Below are positions 23,034 through 30,185 of a DNA stretch of 38,414 bases, in pieces. The DNA comes from Acidovorax sp. CCYZU-2555 (GTDB lineage Bacteria > Pseudomonadota > Gammaproteobacteria > Burkholderiales > Burkholderiaceae_C), in contig NZ_JAHCDD010000058.1 of the NCBI RefSeq assembly GCF_018413525.1, forward strand, positions 1 to 38,414, read 5' to 3'. A program made the position numbers and the translations under genes. Within the stretch, counting starts at the first letter, position 1, and every line of letters begins with the position of its first letter. The notes beneath the pieces were generated by a model that saw only the letters and a program-made list of their open reading frames with translations, did not search any database and was not told the DNA's origin.

Positions 23034-23344
23034 GGCACAGCGAAGCCTTGGTCTGATGGGAATGTTTTTGCATTGAGCGGACGATGGCGCAGGCTGCTTG
23101 AGGCGGGGTGCTGCCGGTCGGGTCGGGGCCGCCCATAACGGCTGTTTCTGCTACCCGACATGGGCCGACAGTGCGCGGCGAGCGGCCACTGTTGCTGCCC
23201 CAATGGCAGGCTGCGTGGAGGTAGGTCGGCGGCCGCGACCTTCGAACACGGGCCTCGCCCGTTGTGAAGCGGGACCGCCTGCCCCGAGCATGCAAAGCCG
23301 TTCCGACCTCACTGCCGCATGCGGTCGCTTGGTCGCGTTGCCTA
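23034..23344. other. 311-base gap at the left edge of the accessory region
   Basis: No convincing gene. Holds a hairpin with arms ACGGGC (23248-23253) and GCCCGT (23257-23262), 3-base loop, flanked by partly complementary TTCGAACA and TTGTGAA; this could be the terminator for the DUF262 operon arriving from the right, although no T-run follows. The base composition is like the GC-rich backbone, so the change in composition occurs close to the DUF262 stop at 23345. No tRNA, attachment-site repeat or IS end was found. Confidence 0.4.
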
Positions 23345-25237
23345 TCAATTGCTGTCAATGTCCGCCTGGAGCAGTTTCACCATGTTTTCGTGGTGCTTCT
23401 TCACCTGTTCGTCGCCCCATCCCTCATTGCGCGTGATTTCCGCCATGTTCCTGAGCTTAGGGCTTTGAATTTCAATCGTGTCCTTGAAACTATCGGCCTT
23501 GGTCTTGGGAATGTTGTTGCTGAATTTCGAGTTTGCGCTGACGCTCACCAAAGCGAGGTTGCCCAGAAGATTGAGATGGCTCTGCGAGACGGTCATGCCC
23601 GTCTGTTCCCTGTCCGGGCGCTGGGGATAGAAATGCTCGATGGAATTGCGGAACTGAAACTTGAAGCTCTGCCGTGTGGATTGCAGCAGCAAGTAGTCGA
23701 GGTAGGTGAACACGATGCGGCCAATGTCGAAGCCCTGCGGCTGCTCGCCGGAAAAGAAGGCCGCCTTGACTTTGCCGCGCGCATAAGCCTTCAACAAATT
23801 GACAAGGTCGGAGGCGGGAACAGCTCCGGGGTCTTGGGCGGCGGCCAGCTTCTGCAAAGCCTTGGTGATCCAGTGCATGGTGCGCGGCGAGGTATAGGTA
23901 ATGCGCAGCATGGACTGCAGCAGCAGCACCTCACGCGTATCCATGTCGTCATCACCGTCTTCTTCGGACTCCGTGTCGGTGTTGGAGAAGAGGTGAACAT
24001 ACCCAGGCCCTCTGGACCGTTTTTTCAGGCGTTGAAGAGACCAGTCGCCTTCCTCGTTTTGCGTGCTGGTAACGAACTGGCGCTTCAAGATGAAGCTGTC
24101 GAACAGATTGCGGCACTTGAGCAGCGTGAAAATGAATTCCCTCACCCATGAAGCTTCGCGATCCGCGGGAATGGCTTCAGTGAACGACCTGATCAGACGT
24201 TTGTCATCCAACTGTCCTTCGTCTTCCTTTGCATCGTTGTTCTTGACTTTAAGGACATGCAATAGAAAAACAGAAAATCCAATGGATGATCGAAACCTCT
24301 CGCTGACTTCGCTCTTGCTGAAGTCCTGCTGCGGCGAGCTTGCGTATTTGCGCAAAGCGTCATCGATCGACAAGGCCGTGCCAGTCTTCGTGGCTGTATT
24401 TACGGTGGGGCGCGCGTCGATGAGCGCCTGAAAGTTCGCGCACTGCAGCCAGGACCAGTTGTCCCCGAAGATCGCGCTGCGCAGCACCGGGTTATCCCGG
24501 GTCAAGGCCATTTGCACGTAAGAATCCATGTCCGCACAGGCATCCCAAATCCAGGCGAATCCGCTATGCTCCGACTCTGGCAGCTTGCTCATCAAGCGCG
24601 CTTTGACTATGTCGACTTGCTCGAGTTGTTGTCCGCGCGTATTCATGACCTCGAAATAGCGGTTGAGGTCGGTAGCTGGCGGCAGTGACGCACGCACTAC
24701 AGTCACCTGGGTCCGCAGGTAGTCAGCGAACCTGCTGCGTTCGTCCTGGTTGCGCAGCTCTTTGTGCTGTCGGAACATTTGTTGAATGACGTTGAATCCC
24801 TCGTGGATGCCGCTGTCTTCGTGGGACAACCCATCCTGCCCTGGGCGCAGCGAGCCCTCCAGCCCGGCATGGCGAAGCGTCTCGGTGGCGCGAGCGCGGG
24901 ACTCGTATTGGAGTTTTCCCCGGTGAAGCGTGAACGGGCGTGCGCCGTCGCTTTCCAGGAATGTCAGCAGCAGGTAGAGCGTCGTGAGCCGCTGCTGCCC
25001 ATCCACGACCTCAAAATTCGTCCCGGATCCCTGTGTTGTCGGCTGGGTAACGAGATTCCCAAGGAAATAGCCTTGCTCATGCTCCCGGCTCGCGTCGTGA
25101 ATATCGCTGATCAATTGCTCGATCTGCTCGATTCGCCAGGCATAGTTGCGTTGATAGACTGGCACGGTATAGACGGCTTCGTTTTCGAAAAGCCCGCTGA
25201 CCGTCAGCAATTGCGGGTTCAACTGATCGTTGTTCAT
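23345..25237 (-). CDS. DUF262 + DUF1524 (HNH nuclease) protein, GmrSD/SspE-like
   Basis: 630 residues. DUF262 (ParB-like nucleotide-binding fold) at the N-terminus: VPVYQRNYAW at 25-34, YFLGNLV at 57-63, VDGQQRLTTL at 78-87, and FEVMNTRGQQLEQVDIVKA further on. DUF1524 at the C-terminus: SIEHFYPQ with His535, LLGNLALVS around 558-566, and Asn residues in SANSKFSNNIPKTKADSF. This is the architecture of type IV-like restriction enzymes such as GmrSD and SspE, where nucleotide hydrolysis gates an HNH nuclease that attacks modified or foreign DNA. Here an unusual acidic stretch (NTDTESEEDGDDDMDTRE) interrupts the middle. Translation is coupled to the second DUF262 gene upstream (ATGA at 25234-25237). 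No dnd or ssp modification genes are nearby. Confidence 0.92.
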   Translation of the reverse strand: MNNDQLNPQLLTVSGLFENEAVYTVPVYQRNYAWRIEQIEQLISDIHDASREHEQGYFLGNLVTQPTTQGSGTNFEVVDGQQRLTTLYLLLTFLESDGARPFTLHRGKLQYESRARATETLRHAGLEGSLRPGQDGLSHEDSGIHEGFNVIQQMFRQHKELRNQDERSRFADYLRTQVTVVRASLPPATDLNRYFEVMNTRGQQLEQVDIVKARLMSKLPESEHSGFAWIWDACADMDSYVQMALTRDNPVLRSAIFGDNWSWLQCANFQALIDARPTVNTATKTGTALSIDDALRKYASSPQQDFSKSEVSERFRSSIGFSVFLLHVLKVKNNDAKEDEGQLDDKRLIRSFTEAIPADREASWVREFIFTLLKCRNLFDSFILKRQFVTSTQNEEGDWSLQRLKKRSRGPGYVHLFSNTDTESEEDGDDDMDTREVLLLQSMLRITYTSPRTMHWITKALQKLAAAQDPGAVPASDLVNLLKAYARGKVKAAFFSGEQPQGFDIGRIVFTYLDYLLLQSTRQSFKFQFRNSIEHFYPQRPDREQTGMTVSQSHLNLLGNLALVSVSANSKFSNNIPKTKADSFKDTIEIQSPKLRNMAEITRNEGWGDEQVKKHHENMVKLLQADIDSN

Positions 25238-26511
25238 GGTGTTGGGAATTTTTTCGAATTGATGAAGGCCATGAGTTCTTTCTCATGTTCCCCTCCAGAC
25301 GGTTTGTGCGAGGTACTCAACTGCCTCACAACCCGTCCACTCATGGCATTGCGCAGCAGGGGGAAGGCTGCACTGCCGTTATCGCCGCGTGCGCGTTTGT
25401 CGACGGAAGCGAACTGCACGCGGAGCAATTCGACACGCAGCGCATAGGCCCATGCGAACAGTCGGTCGCTGGCTTCGTTCAAGTCCTCGTCGCCGAACTT
25501 GTTGGTGTAGTAAAGCAAGGCGGCGATAAAAAGATCGTTGACATAGCGGTAGCGATTCTGCGAGGGGCCAAACTTGCCCGAAATCGTTTGGGCTTGTGCT
25601 TCGAGTTCCGCCAGCTCCTTCAGCAGGAATGCCACCATCTCGAAAAAATGTCGACCTGCAGTCAACGGTGTATCGAGCTGGAACCGGCAGCGCTCGGTGT
25701 TCCGCGCGTCAAGCCCCGCGTCGGCACCCCAGGTGCTCAAAAGAGGCACCGCGGCTTGGGCCGCAAGATGGTAGCGCGCACTGGGCGACAGACCGCCATG
25801 GGCCTTGCGCGATATGCCCTTGAACATACCGATGTTGTGCACGGAAAACCCGGGCGCGCTTTCGCCGCGTGACCAGCAGGCAATGCGATAGAGAAATGTC
25901 GAGAAAAGGCGCGCCAGCCGGTCGTCCTTGACGGACTCCCAGGCCTCGACTACGGCCACCTTGATCGCGACCGATTCCCCTTGCATTTCCCGCAAATGGT
26001 GTGCCTTGAGAAGATCGTGGGGGGCGAGCGGCTTGCCGCGGTAGTTCTGGGAGTCGAACACCCGAAAAGCCTCATCCAAATCGTCGGTGACGATGCGCAC
26101 CACCTGGCACCGGGTGTTGATGAACTGGAGCAGAGAACTCTTTTTTTCGCTGTCCAGCCTCGCCAGCGCACGGGCCAGTTCCCGCCAGACTTGGACTACC
26201 GGAGTCTCGTTTTTCTCGTCTATCGACAGAGTGCCATCGGGCTTGAGAAGCAGAAGAATCATCCGCAAGGTCAGCAGCCGCTGCTGCCCGTCCACCACGT
26301 CGAACATGCCATTGCGCTGGTGCAGGATGACAGCGCCCAGCACGTACGCAGTCTCGGGTTTGCTCGCCTGAGCCTCCTTCAGGTCGTCCACCAGTTGCAG
26401 CGCCATCGCCGGGGTCCAACTGTAGGGACGCTGGTATGCGGGTATGTTCATTGCCTGATCAAGCAGGTCCTCCACACAGACGGCACTGACGGCCGTTTCA
26501 AGAATCGCCAC
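25234..26511 (-). CDS. DUF262 protein without nuclease domain
   Basis: 425 residues. DUF262 hallmarks at the N-terminus: IPAYQRPYSW at 23-32, YVLGAVIL at 56-63, VDGQQRLLTL at 73-82, and FDSQNYRGKPLAPHDLLKAHHL, the family's RG loop in a SQN form. The C-terminal half is helical (NDLFIAALLYYTNKFG, LFAWAYALRVELLRVQFASVD) and has no IEH/HNH motif, so it cannot cut DNA by the DUF1524 route. Start is GTG at 26511 with a ribosome site (AAAGGA, 7 bases). First gene of a two-gene operon; its partner is the nuclease-bearing paralogue. Likely regulatory, sensor or scaffold subunit; inference. Confidence 0.9.
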   Translation of the reverse strand: MAILETAVSAVCVEDLLDQAMNIPAYQRPYSWTPAMALQLVDDLKEAQASKPETAYVLGAVILHQRNGMFDVVDGQQRLLTLRMILLLLKPDGTLSIDEKNETPVVQVWRELARALARLDSEKKSSLLQFINTRCQVVRIVTDDLDEAFRVFDSQNYRGKPLAPHDLLKAHHLREMQGESVAIKVAVVEAWESVKDDRLARLFSTFLYRIACWSRGESAPGFSVHNIGMFKGISRKAHGGLSPSARYHLAAQAAVPLLSTWGADAGLDARNTERCRFQLDTPLTAGRHFFEMVAFLLKELAELEAQAQTISGKFGPSQNRYRYVNDLFIAALLYYTNKFGDEDLNEASDRLFAWAYALRVELLRVQFASVDKRARGDNGSAAFPLLRNAMSGRVVRQLSTSHKPSGGEHEKELMAFINSKKFPTP

Positions 26512-27195
26512 GCGTTTTTCCTTTCAGCATTTGGTGTTCCATGGTTGTCTTCGTGGCAGCGTTCCTGCGCACGCTCAACGCGTCTGACGATGAGGATGTC
26601 ATTCAGGTGGGGGTCGCTTGCCGCTGCGCAGGCCTTTGTCCAGGCGTGCGCGGCGATGTCCAGATTTTCCGCGACAGTTCTCGAAGAATCGTGACCGACA
26701 TCGGGCAGGCCGGATGCACGAAAGCGCCACGATGACGCCGGCGGCGCGCACCACGGAGCGTCTCAGCGATGAATGCGTCTCGTGGTTCTGCACATGCCTG
26801 CACTCGTCCTTGGCCGCCGCGCTCCAGACGTTTGGCCAGCGCCGAGTATGCCGGTAGTCACCTTGCTTTTTTTCCAGTTGTGTCAGTTCGCGCTGCTGCG
26901 CGTTGAGTGGATGGATTCCGAGACTTTGAACCAGGCGTTCCCGGTCGACCGACCGAAACCGCTGCGTAGCAGCCATTGCCCCAGCCAAACGCTGAAAGCT
27001 GCAGCAATCAGCGGCTTTCCGATCACCACCGCGGGAAAATGCTGTGTCCTGGGGCGTGGGCATGGCTATCCGGACGCGGAGACTTTTGTCGCCCTGCCTA
27101 TTGCTTTATATGTAACAATTCGCTGTCAAAAACGACACGACCTGTCCAGCGCGACCGCCAAACTGGAACTTCCATTGGATCGCTGGAGGTTGCAC
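26512..27195. other. 684-base region between the divergent halves of the island, no convincing gene
   Basis: Several overlapping frames are open here on both strands but none looks like a maintained protein. The minus-strand frame 26599-27063 reads plausibly at its start (RFRSVDRERLVQSLGIHPL) and becomes arginine-rich. Around 26524-26710 a different minus frame reads better (ENLDIAAHAWTKACAAASD), which would fit a frameshifted remnant. AT-rich 27098-27125 (GCTTTATATGTAACAATT) followed by TGTCAAAAACGACA (27124-27137), an inverted TGTC/GACA pair, with a further TGTC at 27143-27146, could hold the promoter and operator of the WYL operon. Confidence 0.4.
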
Positions 27196-27384
27196 ATGTT
27201 CTGGGTCGCTATTTTTGGGGCTTTTCTTTTTTGGGTGCTCACAAAATTCGGTGTTTTGTCGGCAACCGTCGGCATCTTGACTATGGTGATCAAGTTGCTG
27301 CTGACTGCAATCCTGGTCGGATTGGCTGCTGTTGCCTGGTTCTGGCTGCGTAAGAAAACTTCAGCCCCTGCTGACAAGCAATGA
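27196..27384 (+). CDS. 62-residue membrane protein, first gene of the WYL operon
   Basis: Two hydrophobic helices: residues 1-15 with MFWVAIFGAFLFWVL, and 24-50 with GILTMVIKLLLTAILVG and AAVAWFWL, then the basic tail RKKTSAPADKQ. ATG at 27196 has a good ribosome site (TGGAGG, 6-7 bases away), which is why this start is preferred to any upstream one in the same frame. Ends 13 bases before the WYL gene's first ATG. No family recognised. It could be a small accessory or toxin-like membrane protein, or simply a neighbour of the regulator. Confidence 0.6.
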   Translation: MFWVAIFGAFLFWVLTKFGVLSATVGILTMVIKLLLTAILVGLAAVAWFWLRKKTSAPADKQ

Positions 27385-27397
27385 ACAGGCACCATGT

Positions 27398-28405
27398 ATG
27401 GCTCAATTAATTGAAGAAATCTGGGGGCCTGCAAACCGCGGGACGCCAGCAGAGCGTTTGTCCATGACGCATGGTCAGCATGACACCATTGCCTACCGGC
27501 TGTCACAGATACTGATCAAACTGAATCAGGGCGACCACCTCGATCCCGCTGAGTTGGCTGATGAGTTCGGCACCCATGTTCGAACCATCCAGCGTGATCT
27601 CAAAGTACGTCTGGTGTACTTGCCGCTGCTTAAAACGCGGGGTCGATACCATCTTGAAGTTGCCTATCTTGGCAAGCTGAACTTCAAGGACATCGAACGT
27701 TTCGCGGCGCTGGCCGGTGTCAAAGGCTTGTTTCCATCGCTGGGCCGAGACTTCCTGAAAGATATGCTGGGCCAGCAGTTCCAGGCTCCATGGTTGGTAC
27801 GTGGTCATCACTACGAGGACCTGTCCGCCCAAGCAGGCGTATTCAGTCAACTGGAAACAGCCGTGGTGCAGAATCGTTTGCTGGATCTCGATCTGCTCAA
27901 GGACGGACAGACCAAGGTCTACCTTGCCGTCCAACCTTATCGCCTGCTCAACACCAAAGGCATCTGGTACCTGGCAGCGGTGCATGGCGGCAGGCTCAAG
28001 ACTTTCGGTGTCGGGAAAATCCAATCGGTGCAGGTGCAGGACCAAGCCTTCGCACGCGATTCCAGCGTAGACGCTGCCATTCAAACCGAAGAGGGCATCT
28101 GGCACTCGCCGCAGCCGCAAAAAGTGCTGTTGTCCGTGGCCGCTGCAGCCGCGGAATATTTCAAACGCCGGCAGTTGATCCCGCACCAGAAGATCATCAG
28201 CGAAACAGCGGATGGCACGCTGACGGTCGAGACGACAGTAGGACATCCCAATCAGATATTGCCGATTGTCAGGTACTGGATACCTAGTGTGCGAATCTTG
28301 TCGCCCCACGGGTGGCAGGAACAACTGGTTGAGCAGCTTTCGAGTTATTCGAGTGGCTTGGCGTCAAACCGCAGCATGGACGTTGCGACGCAGCAGAGCA
28401 TATGA
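27398..28405 (+). CDS. WYL-domain HTH transcriptional regulator
   Basis: 335 residues from 27398; a start at 27464 (MTHGQHDTIAYRL) is the commoner family beginning and equally possible. HTH at about 24-75: TIAYRLSQILIKLNQGD, PAELADEFGTHVRTIQRDL. The WYL domain covers about 130-240: DLLKDGQTKVYLAVQPYRLL, KGIWYLAAVHGGRLKTFGVGKI. A C-terminal WCX dimerisation segment follows. Proteins of this type (BrxR, CapW and relatives) repress defence operons until a nucleic-acid or nucleotide signal is bound. It sits in front of two coupled genes of unknown function on the same strand, and 0.9 kb from the DUF262 operon on the other, and may regulate both. Confidence 0.92.
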   Translation: MAQLIEEIWGPANRGTPAERLSMTHGQHDTIAYRLSQILIKLNQGDHLDPAELADEFGTHVRTIQRDLKVRLVYLPLLKTRGRYHLEVAYLGKLNFKDIERFAALAGVKGLFPSLGRDFLKDMLGQQFQAPWLVRGHHYEDLSAQAGVFSQLETAVVQNRLLDLDLLKDGQTKVYLAVQPYRLLNTKGIWYLAAVHGGRLKTFGVGKIQSVQVQDQAFARDSSVDAAIQTEEGIWHSPQPQKVLLSVAAAAAEYFKRRQLIPHQKIISETADGTLTVETTVGHPNQILPIVRYWIPSVRILSPHGWQEQLVEQLSSYSSGLASNRSMDVATQQSI

Positions 28406-28471
28406 GCAGATCATTTGCGTCTCGAATGCTATCCGTGTGCAGGCCTATGCCGATCGACCTATAGGGCCCCA

Positions 28472-29167
28472 ATGAACCATTTACCAATGCATCCAAACTC
28501 CGCGGAAAACTTGCAAGCGCCCGAAGGGTTGTGGCGCAAGACGGTCGCATTTCTACAGCGTGACGTCAAATCGCTCTTCCCCTCCGCTGGCGGTGAGGCG
28601 GTGGCGAAGGAGCCCAACGAGTCAGGGAGTGAAACAGTCGCCGGAACTTTGGCGGACACTCCGGTGGAGTCGCTCGTTGACTTCAACAAGCTGCCTGATT
28701 TGGCGTTCAGGCGTGAAGTTCTCGATTGGCGTGACAACTTCCACGCCAATGTGACGCTCACCGTTGCGCGATTGGAGGAGTTATTTATTGAGCAGATGCA
28801 TGCCGAACTGGGCAACACCAGTCTGTTCAGAAAAGTGATTGCGCGACCATCGGATGAAATCCTTCAGGACAGTTTTGTTCGCCTTGTGCGTGTGCCGCTC
28901 ATCGCAGTCCTGCGCCAAGAAGAGGCGAAGCTGAAGGCGAGCGCTCAGAAATGGGCCTTGCTTGGCAAGGTCGATCTGGCTTTCGATCTGCGCCGATTGA
29001 ATGCCGAGTGCGCCACTCTCCACGATCTGGGTTTCAAAACCTCGAAACGGAATTTGATCTTGTCGCGTATCCAGACGCTGATGCTCGGATCCGCGGGCAT
29101 TGCCGAGCACTTTCGTGATCAGGGACAACACCTGTCCGGGAAACTGATGGAAGCAAGAGAATCATGA
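28472..29167 (+). CDS. Helical cytosolic protein of unknown function, partner of the next gene
   Basis: 231 residues from the ATG at 28472; a second ATG at 28487 would remove five. No signal peptide, membrane helix or catalytic motif seen. N-terminal piece LWRKTVAFLQRDVKSLF, an acidic/Ser-rich linker at about 40-68, then long amphipathic helices (FRREVLDWRDNFHANVTL, RLEELFIEQMHAEL, AVLRQEEAKLKASAQKWALL). Four-base overlap with the next gene (ATGA, 29164-29167) means coupled synthesis, so the two probably form a complex. I considered a relationship to E. coli RdcB/YjcZ but cannot confirm it from memory. Base composition is lower in GC than the flanking backbone. Confidence 0.75.
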   Translation: MNHLPMHPNSAENLQAPEGLWRKTVAFLQRDVKSLFPSAGGEAVAKEPNESGSETVAGTLADTPVESLVDFNKLPDLAFRREVLDWRDNFHANVTLTVARLEELFIEQMHAELGNTSLFRKVIARPSDEILQDSFVRLVRVPLIAVLRQEEAKLKASAQKWALLGKVDLAFDLRRLNAECATLHDLGFKTSKRNLILSRIQTLMLGSAGIAEHFRDQGQHLSGKLMEARES

Positions 29168-30114
29168 TAGGCAGCATACCCTTCGAGATATCGGCTGAGC
29201 TTTTGGGCCGTGTCGCTTCAGGTGAGTTGGTGCGATACGGCACGATTCTGAAAGACGCGGCGACGGGACAAATCGTTCGCCATGTCCAGGAGACGGGGGT
29301 CGCACAGTCTGTGCTGTCCACCTTGGCTTCCGGCCCTTTTTCGCCCATTTCCATGGGGGCTGAAGTGGTCAACGCCGGAGCGAGTATTTACACCGGCGTG
29401 AAAATCAATCAGCTCCAAGTGATGATGGGAGTGCTGCAATCACTTCAGGTTGCGACCCTGGGCGTGTCTCTGGTCGGGGTTGGCGTCAGCGTTGCGGGCT
29501 TCCACCATATGCACAAGCGATTCAACTCGCTGGAAAAGCGCATGGAGCATGTCGGCGAAGCCATCCGTGCGGGTTTCGAAAGCGCGGCCCACAGGGACTT
29601 GCGCAAGCAGTTGCATCTCACCAAAAGTCTCTTGCAGCGCGCGCAGCACGCACCAGAGCTGTCTGATCCACGCCGCGAGTATTCGGAGATTGCCGCCGGC
29701 CTGGCTGATCAAGCGGGTTTCTTCGCAGGTGAGATTACCTTCACTGTCCAAGCGAATGGTCCGATCGACCCAGACATGTTTTGGCAACTGACGCAGATGC
29801 TGATGCTCTGCAACAGTGTTCGCATCGACTGCGATATCCGGACCAATGAATTGCGGCATGCATTGGCGGTTTCGGAAACGGTCTCGTCCAGCTATAGCAA
29901 CCTGTTCACCCACTTGACGCCGTTGTCATTCGGCCCTGCGGTCGATCAAGGCCTGGCTGCTGTCCGGGTGTTGCGCGATGCCTCCGATGCGGCCGCCAGC
30001 AAGCCCTACCTTATTGACTATTTGCGAACGCAAAGGATCAATGGAGGTGACTACATCGAGGCCATAGAACAGGAAGAAAACAGTCCGTATATCTTCTTGA
30101 AAACCGCCGTGTAA
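29164..30114 (+). CDS. Predicted membrane-active protein with Gly-zipper helix and coiled coil, unknown function
   Basis: 316 residues. N-terminal 60: soluble, with IPFEISAELLGRVASGELVRYG. Residues about 86-113 form a glycine-spaced hydrophobic helix (Gly100, 105, 107, 112; ATLGVSLVGVGVSVAG), a pattern that packs into membranes or oligomers. Immediately after it, residues 116-150 form a charged coiled coil (HKRFNSLEKRMEHVGEAI). The C-terminal half is a soluble helical domain. No signal peptide, so the helix would insert from the cytosol. The design resembles effectors that permeabilise the inner membrane in defence systems, but no family is recognised. Coupled to the previous gene; the operon is terminated by the hairpin at 30120-30167. 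Confidence 0.75.
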   Translation: MIGSIPFEISAELLGRVASGELVRYGTILKDAATGQIVRHVQETGVAQSVLSTLASGPFSPISMGAEVVNAGASIYTGVKINQLQVMMGVLQSLQVATLGVSLVGVGVSVAGFHHMHKRFNSLEKRMEHVGEAIRAGFESAAHRDLRKQLHLTKSLLQRAQHAPELSDPRREYSEIAAGLADQAGFFAGEITFTVQANGPIDPDMFWQLTQMLMLCNSVRIDCDIRTNELRHALAVSETVSSSYSNLFTHLTPLSFGPAVDQGLAAVRVLRDASDAAASKPYLIDYLRTQRINGGDYIEAIEQEENSPYIFLKTAV

Positions 30115-30119
30115 TGCAT

Positions 30120-30167
30120 CTTTCGGCGGCGCAGAGACCGCGTTCCTGGTCTCGTGTGCCGCCAAAG
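30120..30167. terminator. Long hairpin between convergent genes, probable bidirectional terminator
   Basis: Outer arms CTTTcGGCGGC (30120-30130) and GCCGCCAAAG (30158-30167), inner arms GAGACC (30134-30139) and GGTCTC (30148-30153) around GCGTTCCT. It starts 5 bases after the stop of the coiled-coil protein gene and ends 18 bases before the amidase stop, so it can serve both. It also marks the right edge of the AT-richer accessory region. Confidence 0.6.
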
Positions 30168-30185
30168 CCAGCGCGCCGCGGCCCG

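Noticed and set aside
23248..23262. Hairpin at the left side of the accessory region as an attachment site
   Set aside because: No matching direct repeat was seen near 30115-30180, and there is no integrase gene in the window.
23345..25237. Phosphorothioate-dependent Ssp system
   Set aside because: The protein resembles SspE in domains, but no sspABCD or dnd genes are present, so that label would go beyond the evidence.
26599..27063. 154-codon minus-strand frame as a third gene of the DUF262 operon
   Set aside because: Second half is arginine-rich and another frame reads better at 26524-26710; no family match; kept only as a possible remnant.
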